Made by a program: the position numbers and the translations under genes | Shown: positions 27,882-37,467 of the stretch, one piece after another | Layout of the letters: every line of letters begins with the position of its first letter | How positions within the stretch are numbered: position 1 is the stretch's first letter | Notes under the pieces: generated by a model | Databases searched by the model: none | What the model saw: the letters and a program-made list of their open reading frames with translations, nothing else | Told to the model about the DNA's origin: nothing | Origin: Bacteroides ilei | GTDB lineage: Bacteria; Bacteroidota; Bacteroidia; Bacteroidales; Bacteroidaceae | DNA: 64,000 nucleotides | NCBI RefSeq assembly: GCF_900128495.1 | Contig: NZ_LT635801.1 | Span: forward strand, 1,842,734 to 1,906,733 | Reading direction: 5' to 3'

Positions 27882-28991
27882 TTATAATTCACTTTCTTTT
27901 AAACGTTCTGCGTTCTCCGCAACAATCAGGTGGTCGATACAGTCTTGGATGTCACCATCCATGAAGGCAGCCAGATTGTAAATGGTGTAGTTAATGCGGT
28001 GATCGGTAATACGCCCCTGCGGATAATTATAGGTCCGGATCTTTGCAGAACGGTCGCCTGTACTTACCATGGTTTTACGCTTGGAAGCGATATCGTCAAT
28101 GTATTTCTGGTGTTCCTTGTCGTAGATGAAGGTACGTAAACGTGCCAATGCCCGTTCCTTGTTTTTAGGTTGGTCACGGGTTTCGGTACATTCAATGAGA
28201 ATTTCTTCCACAATTCCGGTGTTAGGATTTTTCCAGTTGTAGCGTAATCGTACTCCTGATTCCACTTTGTTGACATTCTGTCCTCCTGCACCGCCGCTTC
28301 GGAATGTATCCCATTTGATTTCTCCTTCGTTGATTTCTACATCGAACGGTTCTGCTTCGGGTAGTACTGCTACAGATGCTGCCGATGTATGTACGCGTCC
28401 TTGGGTTTCTGTTGCAGGTACCCGTTGTACCCGATGTACTCCCGATTCATACTTTAAGGTTCCGTAAACTTTTTCTCCTGTAACAGAACAGATAATTTCC
28501 TTGAAACCGCCGGCAGCCCCTTCGTTGGCACTTGAAACTTCCAGCTTCCAACCTTTCGACTCACAATATTTAGAATACATGCGGAACAAATCACCTGCAA
28601 ATATTGCAGCTTCGTCTCCTCCTGTACCACCACGGATTTCCAGGATGGCATTGCGGTCGTCCTGAGGATCGGCCGGAATCAGCAGTAATTTGATCTCTTC
28701 TTCCAGTTCCGGTATACGTGCTTCATATTTAGCTGCCTCTTCACGGGCCATTTCTTTCATTTCTGGATCACTTTCCGACATCATCATTTTAGCCTCCTCC
28801 AAGCCGTTGAGGCATTGCAAGTACTCTTTACGCGCGGTCATCAAGTCACCCAGTTCCTTATATTCTTTAGTCAGTTTGACATATCGTTTCTGGTCGGCAA
28901 TTACATTCGGGTCGGTAATCAATGTCGAGACTTCTTCGAAACGTGACATCAAGCCGTCCAGCTTCTCTAGTATGGTATTATGTTCTGCCAT
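27882..28991 (-). CDS. prfA: Peptide chain release factor 1
   Basis: 369 residues. It recognises UAA and UAG: the tripeptide PAT in VQRVPATETQGRVHTSA is the RF1-type PxT anticodon motif (RF2 has SPF). The GGQ loop, FRSGGAGGQNVNKVESGVRL, triggers peptide release. The N-terminal domain 1 helices cover residues 1-110. No in-frame UGA or frameshift site, as expected for RF1. Gene order purM-prfA-pyrF suggests one transcript. Confidence 0.96.
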   Translation of the reverse strand: MAEHNTILEKLDGLMSRFEEVSTLITDPNVIADQKRYVKLTKEYKELGDLMTARKEYLQCLNGLEEAKMMMSESDPEMKEMAREEAAKYEARIPELEEEIKLLLIPADPQDDRNAILEIRGGTGGDEAAIFAGDLFRMYSKYCESKGWKLEVSSANEGAAGGFKEIICSVTGEKVYGTLKYESGVHRVQRVPATETQGRVHTSAASVAVLPEAEPFDVEINEGEIKWDTFRSGGAGGQNVNKVESGVRLRYNWKNPNTGIVEEILIECTETRDQPKNKERALARLRTFIYDKEHQKYIDDIASKRKTMVSTGDRSAKIRTYNYPQGRITDHRINYTIYNLAAFMDGDIQDCIDHLIVAENAERLKESEL

Positions 28992-29016
28992 TTTATTCCT
29001 TAATTATGGCAGTTGA

Positions 29017-30186
29017 TTAATATGTAAATTCTCCGAATTCAGAACGGATAATCAGTTCTTTGTGATCGCTTTCTTCAATGCGTCCGATAATCTGAGCATC
29101 GATATTGAACGACTTGCTGATTTCGATTACCTGTTCTGCATGTTCCGGTGACAGATAGACTTCCAGACGATGTCCCATATTGAAAACCTTATACATTTCG
29201 TCCCAGTCGGTACCACTCTGTTCCTTGATAGTACGGAACAAAGGAGGAACGGGGAAGAGGTTATCTTTAATGACACGGCAGTTGTCGCCTACAAAATGCA
29301 GGACTTTTGTCTGTGCTCCGCCCGAACAGTGAACCATACCGTGGATCTGCGGCCGTAGGGCATCGAGCAGTTTTTTGACTACAGGGGCATAAGTCCGTGT
29401 AGGAGAAAGAACCAGTTTTCCGGCATCCAATGGAGAGCCTTCTACGGCATCTGTCAGTTTGAGTTTACCGCTGTATACCAGTTCTGAGGGTACGGCGTGG
29501 TCATAACTTTCCGGATATTTTTCTGCCAGGTATTTGCTGAATACATCGTGACGGGCACTGGTCAGTCCATTGCTCCCCATACCGCCGTTATATTCTTTCT
29601 CATAAGTAGCCTGGCCGAAAGAAGCCAAGCCGACAATCACATCTCCCGGACGTATGTTGGCGTTGTCTATTACATCCGAGCGTTTCATACGGCAAGTTAC
29701 CGTACTGTCTACAATAATGGTGCGTACCAGATCGCCTACGTCGGCTGTTTCACCACCTGTCGCATAGACTCCTACACCCATGTCACGAAGTTCGGCCAGC
29801 AATTCGTCAGTACCGTTGATAATGGCTGAAATCACTTCTCCCGGTACCAGCAGTTTATTCCGGCCGATTGTAGAAGATACCAGAATATTGTCTACTGCCC
29901 CTACGCACAACAGGTCGTCGATGTTCATGATCAGTGCATCTTGTGCAATTCCTTTCCATACGGACAGGTCGCCTGTTTCTTTCCAGTACAGATAGGCCAA
30001 AGAGGATTTTGTTCCGGCTCCGTCGGCGTGCATGATGTTGCAGTATTCCGGGTCTCCACCCAGAATATCCGGAATAATCTTGCAGAATGCCTTAGGGAAT
30101 ATACCTTTATCAATGTTTTTGATTGCGTTATGTACATCTTCTTTTGATGCTGAAACGCCACGCATCATGTATCGTTGATTGCTCAT
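29017..30186 (-). CDS. purM: Phosphoribosylformylglycinamidine cyclo-ligase (AIR synthetase)
   Basis: 389 residues. It makes aminoimidazole ribonucleotide in purine synthesis using ATP. PurM-family motifs are GGDPEYCNIMHADGAGTKS near the N-terminus, the GGETADVGDLV loop and LVSPTRTYAPVV-like LVLSPTRTYAP in the C-terminal domain. The protein lacks the short bacterial PurM N-terminus and belongs to the longer Bacteroidetes form. It heads the purM-prfA-pyrF run on the minus strand. Confidence 0.93.
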   Translation of the reverse strand: MSNQRYMMRGVSASKEDVHNAIKNIDKGIFPKAFCKIIPDILGGDPEYCNIMHADGAGTKSSLAYLYWKETGDLSVWKGIAQDALIMNIDDLLCVGAVDNILVSSTIGRNKLLVPGEVISAIINGTDELLAELRDMGVGVYATGGETADVGDLVRTIIVDSTVTCRMKRSDVIDNANIRPGDVIVGLASFGQATYEKEYNGGMGSNGLTSARHDVFSKYLAEKYPESYDHAVPSELVYSGKLKLTDAVEGSPLDAGKLVLSPTRTYAPVVKKLLDALRPQIHGMVHCSGGAQTKVLHFVGDNCRVIKDNLFPVPPLFRTIKEQSGTDWDEMYKVFNMGHRLEVYLSPEHAEQVIEISKSFNIDAQIIGRIEESDHKELIIRSEFGEFTY

Positions 30187-30221
30187 GTGATATGATTAAG
30201 TTTATTATTTCAATAGTTATG

Positions 30222-30229
30222 CAAAAGTA
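30222..30229 (-). promoter_or_regulatory. -7 element for purM-prfA-pyrF
   Basis: Minus-strand TACTTTTG fits TAnnTTTG 36 bp upstream of the purM start codon; no clear -33 box. Confidence 0.5.
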
Positions 30230-30251
30230 ATGATTATTTTGCTTATTCCCA

Positions 30252-31757
30252 TTAATTTTTCAAATTACTTTCTTGAAGGAAAGGCTTATTCATCGGTAGA
30301 GGCATGCTTTCATTTCCACAGCGGTCTGTTGCTGTTACCGCCCAGTAGATCCGTTCATTCCATGGCAGTTCAGGAATATAGGTATATTGGGTTGAATCAG
30401 TACGTATCTCTATCAGATTTTGGGGGTCTTCAATATTTACCGGATATTCATTGGATGCGTATATGCGATAGAATACAGGTGTGGCCAGATTGTCGGTAGA
30501 TGGTTTCCATGAAAGTCTGACTCCTCTATCCAACGGTTGGAAATACGGTTCTGAAGGGGCAGACGGTGCAATGCTGTCAATCCATGTCATGGGAGGGACC
30601 ACTGCCGGTGTAGTATAGAATTGTTCTTTGAGTTGGTCAAATAACCCCTTTGTATTATCTAGCAGGAATCTGTTCCGGAAATAGGCTTGCCCGTCTAACT
30701 TGATGCTGCGTATGAAGTATATTTGCCGTACTATTTCATCCAGTTTCCAATTCTGCTCCTTAGGATGAAGAAAATAGATTCCTAGACCAGGTATAATCCA
30801 TTTCCCAGACTTGTTTTCCTGCCAGTCAAGGGCAAACGGGTAGAAACTGTTGCCTTGAAAATACATCATGGGAAACAAGGCGTCATGAATACCTTCTTTC
30901 AACCATGCCTGGGCGTCCTGGTATACTGTTTCGTATGCATTCCAGCCTCTCGACGGGTATCGTCCGGTATCATTGTATTTTCCGATGGGAGAGCTGCTGA
31001 CCTTTACCCATGGCTTCAGTTTTTTTGTTTCGGAATAAAGTCGTCGTACGATATTGGTTATGTTATTCCTACGCCAATTTTTCAACGGTTGTTTTTTGCC
31101 GTATTTACGGTAAGTTGCCTGGTCTGGAAATTTTTCGCCTTGTTCCGGATAGCGGATATAGTCGAAATGTATACCGTCTATGTCGTAATTGGCAACGATT
31201 TCATGTACCAGACTTGCCAGATAATCGGCTGTTCCCGGATTTCCTGGGTTGAGGTACCAACTATCTTTGAACCGGGTACAGATACCCGGATGTTTTCTAG
31301 TTACAGAGTTTTTCCCTAAAAGTCGTACCTGACGAAGGTTTCCTATAGGAATGGTGACAAACCATGCATGCAGTTCCAACCCCCGTTTATGACATTCGTC
31401 GATTGCGAATTTCAATGGGTCATAACCTGGATTTTGTGCTTCGTGTCCGCTGAGGGATTCAGTGAAAGCTTCGATTTTAGATGGATAGATAACATCTCCC
31501 CGTACACGTGTCTGCAAAAGAACGGTATTGAAATTGGCTGCCTTCAGTTTGTCCAATATGTTGCATAATTCTTTTTTTTGGCGTTCTATGCTTCCGGCAC
31601 TTGTCGCTTTTTGTGACGGCCAGTCCAGACCTCCCAATGTCGTGAGCCATGTAGCTCTGATTTCATATTTGGACTGTATGGATTGTCCTGAGACTGGGGT
31701 CCTATATACAAATCCGCATAGAGATAAGAATAGGATTATTATTTTGAAATGATACAT
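30252..31757 (-). CDS. Secreted glycosyl hydrolase-like 10 (GHL10, DUF187) protein
   Basis: About 501 residues. The signal peptide is MYHFKIIILFLSLCGFVYRT up to VSGQ. The catalytic-like domain (~30-340) shows EIRATWLTTLGGLDWPSQKA and the strand ends LLQTRVRGDVIYPSK and VANYDIDGIHFDYIRYP, typical of GHL10 (YddW-like) TIM barrels that in related proteins act on peptidoglycan-type glycans. The C-terminal ~110 residues form a fibronectin type III-like domain. The frame is open to ATG 31793, but that would put twelve polar residues before the signal peptide, so 31757 is preferred. Confidence 0.87.
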   Translation of the reverse strand: MYHFKIIILFLSLCGFVYRTPVSGQSIQSKYEIRATWLTTLGGLDWPSQKATSAGSIERQKKELCNILDKLKAANFNTVLLQTRVRGDVIYPSKIEAFTESLSGHEAQNPGYDPLKFAIDECHKRGLELHAWFVTIPIGNLRQVRLLGKNSVTRKHPGICTRFKDSWYLNPGNPGTADYLASLVHEIVANYDIDGIHFDYIRYPEQGEKFPDQATYRKYGKKQPLKNWRRNNITNIVRRLYSETKKLKPWVKVSSSPIGKYNDTGRYPSRGWNAYETVYQDAQAWLKEGIHDALFPMMYFQGNSFYPFALDWQENKSGKWIIPGLGIYFLHPKEQNWKLDEIVRQIYFIRSIKLDGQAYFRNRFLLDNTKGLFDQLKEQFYTTPAVVPPMTWIDSIAPSAPSEPYFQPLDRGVRLSWKPSTDNLATPVFYRIYASNEYPVNIEDPQNLIEIRTDSTQYTYIPELPWNERIYWAVTATDRCGNESMPLPMNKPFLQESNLKN

Positions 31758-31778
31758 ATCTGTTGTTTTTGGGTGTGG

Positions 31779-31786
31779 CAAATATA
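31779..31786 (-). promoter_or_regulatory. -7 element for the GHL10 gene
   Basis: Minus-strand TATATTTG, an exact TAnnTTTG match, 22 bp before the 31757 start codon. It would lie too near the 31793 start, which further supports 31757. Confidence 0.55.
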
Positions 31787-31870
31787 CAAACAATCTATGG
31801 GATGGAAGGTTGCCCCGGCCTTTTTATTTGGACTTAATAATGAATGAGTAAATTTTATTATATAAAAATA

Positions 31871-31899
31871 TTGACTATCCTTTTAATTTGTTATTTTTG
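31871..31899 (+). promoter_or_regulatory. Promoter of cstA
   Basis: TATTTTTG at 31892-31899 is an exact -7 match; TTGA at 31871-31874 is a partial -33 box. The start codon is 23 bp downstream. Confidence 0.6.
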
Positions 31900-31922
31900 C
31901 CGTCGTTTTAATAAAATTACAT

Positions 31923-33356
31923 ATGATAACATTTAGTATAGCTTTGGTTTTGTTACTGGTTGGCTATTGGGTCTATGGGAAATACATCGATAAATTATTT
32001 GCTCCTGATTCTTCTAAAAAGACTCCGGCACTGACTATGGCCGATGGAGTGGATTTCATACCTCTTCCCACCTGGAAGATTTTTATGATCCAATTTCTGA
32101 ATATTGCCGGTCTGGGACCGATATTCGGAGCTATAATGGGAGCGCAGTTTGGTACGGCTTCTTATTTATGGATTGTATTGGGTACTATATTTGCCGGTGC
32201 CGTGCATGATTTTCTTGCCGGGGGCTTGTCTATCAGGCATTCAGGAGAAAGTCTTCCTGAAATTATCGGACGTTTTCTTGGTAACCGTACCAAACAAGTA
32301 GCTTGTGTGTTTACAGTGTTGCTCATGATTCTTGTTGGAGCAGTCTTTGTTTCCGGTCCCGCTGAGTTGCTGGCTGGTATGACTCCCGATTCCTTGAATA
32401 TTTATTTCTGGATCGTAGTGATTTTCATTTATTATGTGTTGGCAACCCTGATGCCTATTGATAAAATTATCGGAAAGATTTATCCGTTGTTTGCTTTTGC
32501 CTTATTGTTTATGGCAGTAGGTATTTTAGTCATGCTTTATGTAAAGAATCCTGACTTGCCGGAAATGTGGAACGGTTTCGGCACAAAATACGAAAAGAAT
32601 CCGATATTTCCGATGATGTTCATTTCTATTGCCTGTGGGGCGATAAGCGGATTCCATGCTACACAATCTCCGTTGATGGCTCGGTGTATTACCAATGAAA
32701 AACATTGCCGCCCCGTATTTTATGGTGCCATGGTGACGGAAGGTATAGTTGCGTTGATATGGGCTGCAGCCGCTACTTATTTTTTCCATGAAAACGGGAT
32801 TGTAGATGAAGCTACCGGTATAGCCTATTCAGGTGCAAAGGTAGCTACCGACATTTCAAATGATTGGTTGGGGACTTTTGGTGGCATCCTGGCTATTTTA
32901 GGTATTGTTGCTGCTCCTATTACCAGTGGTGATACGGCTTTGCGTTCTGCCCGGCTTATTGTTGCTGATTTTCTGCATATGGAGCAGCGTTCCATACGTC
33001 GTCGTCTGATGATCTGTATTCCTATATTCCTGTTGACTATGGGGTTGTTACTTTACAGTTTCGGTGATGCTGAAGGATTCAAGATTATCTGGAGATATTT
33101 TGCATGGTGTAACCAGACATTGTCTGTCTTTACATTATGGGCCATAACAGTATGGTTGGTATGTTCAAAGAAAAATTATTGGGTGACTTTGATACCGGCG
33201 TTGTTTATGACGTGCGTATGTTCAACGTATATATTGATAGCACCGGAAGGTCTTGCATTGGCTCCGTCTGTTGCATATCCGTTGGGAGGATGCTGTGTCA
33301 TCATAGCGGTTGTCTGGTTTGTCGTTTGGTTCAGAAAATATAAGAAACTGAGTTAA
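31923..33356 (+). CDS. cstA: Carbon starvation protein CstA family transporter
   Basis: A 477-residue inner-membrane protein with about 13 hydrophobic segments. CstA signatures are DGVDFIPLPTWKIFMIQFLN, IAGLGPIFGAIMGAQFG, AGAVHDFLAGGLSIRHSG and SGFHATQSPLMARC. In E. coli CstA and its paralog import pyruvate and perhaps peptides. This is the short Bacteroidetes form. Two genes for outer-membrane barrels follow within 6 bp and 0 bp, so the three probably form one operon for uptake of a small nutrient. Confidence 0.93.
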   Translation: MITFSIALVLLLVGYWVYGKYIDKLFAPDSSKKTPALTMADGVDFIPLPTWKIFMIQFLNIAGLGPIFGAIMGAQFGTASYLWIVLGTIFAGAVHDFLAGGLSIRHSGESLPEIIGRFLGNRTKQVACVFTVLLMILVGAVFVSGPAELLAGMTPDSLNIYFWIVVIFIYYVLATLMPIDKIIGKIYPLFAFALLFMAVGILVMLYVKNPDLPEMWNGFGTKYEKNPIFPMMFISIACGAISGFHATQSPLMARCITNEKHCRPVFYGAMVTEGIVALIWAAAATYFFHENGIVDEATGIAYSGAKVATDISNDWLGTFGGILAILGIVAAPITSGDTALRSARLIVADFLHMEQRSIRRRLMICIPIFLLTMGLLLYSFGDAEGFKIIWRYFAWCNQTLSVFTLWAITVWLVCSKKNYWVTLIPALFMTCVCSTYILIAPEGLALAPSVAYPLGGCCVIIAVVWFVVWFRKYKKLS

Positions 33357-33361
33357 AGAGT

Positions 33362-33850
33362 ATGAAAAAGATACTGATAGTTTTTATCTTGTTGATGGGA
33401 TGCATTCAGGCGAATGCGCAGTTTGAGAAAGGTACATGGTATTTGAATACTTCGTTGACTGGTTTGAATCTCTCTCATAGTAAATATGAAGGAACTAATT
33501 TCGGATTGAGTATAAGTGGAGGGGCCTTTATCTGTGATAACTTGTCTGTTTTGGTTGGTTTTAAAGGCGAATATGTTGAGAATGGCCTAGATGAGACGAG
33601 TCTTGGAGCCGGAATGCGTTACTATATAGCTGATAGTGGTGTGTATGGTGGGTTAGGTTTGGCCTATAAGCATTTGTCGAATGGAGCTACCCGGAAAAAT
33701 ATAGTATGTCTTACTCCCGAATTGGGTTATGCTTTTTTCTTGAGCAGGACGGTTACAATTGAGCCTGCTGTATATTATGACCTGAGTTTTAATGATTGCT
33801 CTGATTACAGCAAGTTGGGTGTGAAGATAGGTTTTGGTTTTTATTTTTAA
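33362..33850 (+). CDS. Small outer-membrane beta-barrel protein
   Basis: 162 residues. The signal peptide MKKILIVFILLMGCIQANA/Q is followed by alternating amphipathic strands (WYLNTSLTGLNLSH, GLSISGGAFICDNLSVLVGF) and a C-terminal GFGFYF with the terminal aromatic residue needed for Bam-dependent insertion. Size fits an 8-stranded OmpA/OmpW-like barrel. It follows cstA by 5 bp. Its stop codon overlaps a possible start of the next gene. Confidence 0.82.
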   Translation: MKKILIVFILLMGCIQANAQFEKGTWYLNTSLTGLNLSHSKYEGTNFGLSISGGAFICDNLSVLVGFKGEYVENGLDETSLGAGMRYYIADSGVYGGLGLAYKHLSNGATRKNIVCLTPELGYAFFLSRTVTIEPAVYYDLSFNDCSDYSKLGVKIGFGFYF

Positions 33851-33873
33851 TGGCAAACAGTTGTTTTGATAGA

Positions 33874-35130
33874 ATGAAAAAATATTGTTTATTGTTGGCT
33901 GTTCTCTTGGGTGGAACAGCCAATGTTTTTTCCCAGAAAAAGGGGTTTGACTATAATTTTTACGGACAGGTCCGTACGGATTTGTTCTATAACAGCCGTT
34001 CCAATTCTGAAACGGTCGACGGTTTGTTCTATATGTATCCATTGGATAAAAATCTTGATCCCAATGGGGAGGACTTGAATGGAAATTCCAACAGTGATTT
34101 CTATACCTTGTATACACGGTTGGGGGTAGATATTAATGGGCCCAAACTTGGGAAAGCCAGGACTTCAGCCAAAGTGGAGGTCGATTTTCGTGGATCAGGA
34201 ACAACTTATTCCTTATTCCGTGTGCGTCATGCCTATTTCAACCTGGCATGGAAAAAGTCAGCTTTGCTGGTTGGTCAGACATGGCATCCTTTGTATGGTG
34301 ATGTATCCCCTGAGATTCTGAACCTGAATATGGGAGCACCTTACCAGCCTTTCAGTCGTGCTCCACAGATCCGTTACCGTTATAGTGACCGTCATTTTCA
34401 GCTGACAGCTGCAGCTGTGTGGCAGTCGCAGTATCTGTCTGTAGGTCCGAAATCCAACAAAGCCGGTGAAACAGGTACGCAGAAGAGCCAGGAGTTCATA
34501 AAGAAAAGTTGTATGCCCGAATGGTATGTCGGAATGGATTATAAGCATACGGGGCTGATAGCGGGAGCAGGAGTACATGTGAGTTCTATAACACCTCGTG
34601 TGAATTCGGAAGTGACGGATGATAATGTCACTACCACCTATAAGGTTGATGAACGGATTACCGGTGTGTCGGCCGAGGCGCATGTCAAATATGTACGGCA
34701 TAACTGGCTGGTGGCAGCGAAAAGTGTATTAGGTACCAATCTGACTCAGACCAGTACGGTCGGTGGGTATGGCATTACTCATATTGATCCGGTTACGGGC
34801 GAACAGGCATATACTCCATTGCGTACTTCCGCTACGTGGGTAAATGTCGCTTACGGGAAAAAATGGCGTCCTGCTTTGTTCTTTGGCTATCTGAAGTCGT
34901 TGGGTGCCAGTAAGGAAGTCATAGATGTATTAGGGACAGGAACCGGATTGGGGCAGCTGTTTACCGGTACGGCCGAACTCACCTATAACGTTCCTCATTG
35001 GAAGTTCGGAGCTGAATATTCTTTGTGTAATGCGTGGTATGGCGATGAGTTTGACGCTAAGGCGAAGGCTACGGAATCACATACAGTAATGAATCATCGT
35101 CTGGTGTTGACAGCCTTGTTCCAGTTCTGA
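33874..35130 (+). CDS. Outer-membrane porin-like protein (DcaP-like)
   Basis: About 418 residues. Signal peptide MKKYCLLLAVLLGGTANVFS/Q, then strands beginning KKGFDYNFYGQVRTDLFYNS, a long set of amphipathic strands, the internal motif RVRHAYFNLAWKKSALLVGQ and a C-terminal LVLTALFQF. This resembles trimeric 16-stranded porins of the DcaP type. An ATG at 33850 overlaps the previous stop, but 33874 gives a clean signal peptide. Third gene of the cstA unit; the substrate is unknown. Confidence 0.8.
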   Translation: MKKYCLLLAVLLGGTANVFSQKKGFDYNFYGQVRTDLFYNSRSNSETVDGLFYMYPLDKNLDPNGEDLNGNSNSDFYTLYTRLGVDINGPKLGKARTSAKVEVDFRGSGTTYSLFRVRHAYFNLAWKKSALLVGQTWHPLYGDVSPEILNLNMGAPYQPFSRAPQIRYRYSDRHFQLTAAAVWQSQYLSVGPKSNKAGETGTQKSQEFIKKSCMPEWYVGMDYKHTGLIAGAGVHVSSITPRVNSEVTDDNVTTTYKVDERITGVSAEAHVKYVRHNWLVAAKSVLGTNLTQTSTVGGYGITHIDPVTGEQAYTPLRTSATWVNVAYGKKWRPALFFGYLKSLGASKEVIDVLGTGTGLGQLFTGTAELTYNVPHWKFGAEYSLCNAWYGDEFDAKAKATESHTVMNHRLVLTALFQF

Positions 35131-35156
35131 TATTGAGATTTATATTTATAACAGTT

Positions 35157-35195
35157 GACCGGGAGGACGGAGAATCGTTTTTCCGGTCTTTTTAT
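35157..35195 (+). terminator. Terminator after the cstA-porin unit
   Basis: GACCGG (35157-35162) pairs with CCGGTC (35183-35188), followed by a T-run. Confidence 0.7.
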
Positions 35196-35313
35196 TTTAT
35201 TGGTTTCTAAATAAAAGGTAAAATTCGTGCCATTTGTCTGTAAAATCTATGTGTTTTATAATATATTGTTTATTTTCGTGGGCGATAACGAACTTAATCT
35301 AATTATAAAACCA

Positions 35314-37431
35314 ATGAAAAACATGAAAGGTTGGGTATATTCTGTAGCTGTCCTGATGTTGGCAGCATGTAGTACACAAAAAACAGAACCGATTGACCGG
35401 TTGGCTTTGGTTACCCGTAACAATCCACAGGTAACAGCTGTTGATTCTCTGTCTTCTTTATCGGTTGGTAATGGAGGATTTGCCTATACGGTAGATATAA
35501 CCGGACTGCAGACATTTCCCGAAGTATATAGTAATGGCGTCCCGTTGGGAACACAGAGTCAATGGGGGTGGCATAGTTTTGCCAATCCTGAGAAATTCAG
35601 GAGAGAAGAATATTTGAAAGAGTTTGATTTTGGAAAAGGGCATAAAGAGTTATATGCCTGTCAGTTTAAGGAAAAAGGCCGTCAGCATGATGCTTCCGAA
35701 TGGTATCGCATCAATCCTCACCGTCTGCATCTGGGGATTGTAGGATTGGAAACAGGTGATAGTGTAACTGTTTCACAAGTGAAGGATATCCATCAGACTT
35801 TGGACATGTGGAATGGAGAGATTGACAGCCGTTTTAGTTTGGATGGCACTGCTTATCATGTACAGACTGTGTGTCATCCTTCCTTGGATATGATTGCGGC
35901 CCATATTTCTTCACAGATCCATCCTGCGGTCAAGTTACGTTTTCCGTATCCTACCGGAAAACATAGTGATGATGCTTGTGATTGGAATTCCGATGACAGA
36001 CATTCCACGACTTTACTTACCCAGGATGCTCATTCGGCTGTGTTGAAACGTGAATTGGATTCTACTGTTTATTATGTGACGGTCTGTTGGGAAGGTGAGG
36101 CAACTGTTACAGAAAAGAAAAAGAACTATTTTGTTCTGACACCGGCAGATACGGTATTGTCGTTTACCTGCCTGTTTACTCCGGAACAACCGACAGTTCC
36201 TGATATAACATTTGCCCAGGCCGAGAAAGCTTCTGCTGCTTATTGGAATGGTTATTGGCAAAAGGGAGGCGTGGCCGATTTTTCTCAGTGTACTGATCCG
36301 CGGGCCAAGGAGCTGGAACGCCGTGTAGTGCTGAGCCAATATTTGTTGGCTATACAATGTGCTGGATCCACTCCTCCTCAAGAGACAGGACTTACGTATA
36401 ATTCCTGGTTTGGGAAGTTTCATATGGAAATGATTTGGTGGCATCAGGCCCAATTTGCCTTATGGGGACATCCCGAACTGCTTGACCGTACGTTAGGATG
36501 GTATGGTACAGTAGAACCTGTAGCCAGGGAAATTGCAAGTCGCCAGGGATACGACGGTGTACGTTGGATGAAGATGACTGACCCTAGCGGTGAGGAAGCT
36601 CCTTCAAATGTCGGTAGTTTTCTGATATGGCAACAACCTCATCTTATTTATTTGGCCGAACTGGTTTATAGGGCAGACCCTTCAGACAGTATCATCCGGA
36701 AGTATAATCCGTTGATTCAGGAAACTGCTGCCTTTATGTATTCGTTTGCTACATATGATAAAGGGAATGACCGTTATGTACTGAAAGGTGCTATTCCTGC
36801 ACAGGAAACTTTGAAGGCAGCCGAAACTGTCAATCCTCCTTTTGAATTGTCTTACTGGCATTTTGCTATGGAAACAGCCCAGAAGTGGCGGGAACGTGCC
36901 GGTATGAAGCGAGTTCCGGAATGGGATACGTTAATAGCAAAACTTTCTCCTCTGGCTTATAATGAGGATAAATTGTATCTGGCGGCCGAAACTGCAACAG
37001 ATACCTACAAGGATATCCGTTTTACTTCTGATCATATGGCTGTATTGGGGGCTGTGGGTATTTTGCCATTAAGTAACCAGACTAATGTGGAGTATATGAA
37101 GAATACGCTTCATTGGGTCTGGGATAACTGGAACTGGAACAAGACATGGGGATGGGATTATCCGATGACAGCCATGAATGCGGCCCGTTTGGGAGAACCT
37201 GAGAAAGCGGTAGGTGCTTTGCTGATGGATAAACGTACCAATACTTATCTGGTGAATGGTCATAATTATCAGGATGGCAGGTTACGTATCTATTTGCCGG
37301 GCAATGGCGGGTTGTTGACTGCGGTTGCCATGATGTGTGCTGGATGGGATGGATCGGAAGGAATTAATCCTGGATTTCCGAAAGACGGCAAATGGAATGT
37401 TCGCTGGGAAGGTTTGAAGCCATTGCCTTGA
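35314..37431 (+). CDS. Lipoprotein with (alpha/alpha)6-barrel glycosidase-like fold
   Basis: About 705 residues. The signal peptide ends LMLAACSTQKTEP, so it is a lipoprotein. The N-terminal ~270 residues look like the beta-sandwich of GH65/GH95-type enzymes (SVGNGGFAYTVDITGLQTFP); the C-terminal part is helical with GKFHMEMIWWHQAQFALWGH, WNWNKTWGWDYPMTAMNAAR and PGNGGLLTAVAMMCAG. These Trp- and Glu-rich stretches are typical of six-hairpin glycosidases. The exact CAZy family is not certain to me. The frame is open to a GTG at 35227, but ATG 35314 precedes the signal peptide. It is followed directly by the DUF4450 gene. Confidence 0.75.
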   Translation: MKNMKGWVYSVAVLMLAACSTQKTEPIDRLALVTRNNPQVTAVDSLSSLSVGNGGFAYTVDITGLQTFPEVYSNGVPLGTQSQWGWHSFANPEKFRREEYLKEFDFGKGHKELYACQFKEKGRQHDASEWYRINPHRLHLGIVGLETGDSVTVSQVKDIHQTLDMWNGEIDSRFSLDGTAYHVQTVCHPSLDMIAAHISSQIHPAVKLRFPYPTGKHSDDACDWNSDDRHSTTLLTQDAHSAVLKRELDSTVYYVTVCWEGEATVTEKKKNYFVLTPADTVLSFTCLFTPEQPTVPDITFAQAEKASAAYWNGYWQKGGVADFSQCTDPRAKELERRVVLSQYLLAIQCAGSTPPQETGLTYNSWFGKFHMEMIWWHQAQFALWGHPELLDRTLGWYGTVEPVAREIASRQGYDGVRWMKMTDPSGEEAPSNVGSFLIWQQPHLIYLAELVYRADPSDSIIRKYNPLIQETAAFMYSFATYDKGNDRYVLKGAIPAQETLKAAETVNPPFELSYWHFAMETAQKWRERAGMKRVPEWDTLIAKLSPLAYNEDKLYLAAETATDTYKDIRFTSDHMAVLGAVGILPLSNQTNVEYMKNTLHWVWDNWNWNKTWGWDYPMTAMNAARLGEPEKAVGALLMDKRTNTYLVNGHNYQDGRLRIYLPGNGGLLTAVAMMCAGWDGSEGINPGFPKDGKWNVRWEGLKPLP

Positions 37432-37467
37432 TTGTCGTTCCATTATACTTTAGTAGTTTGCATGATT

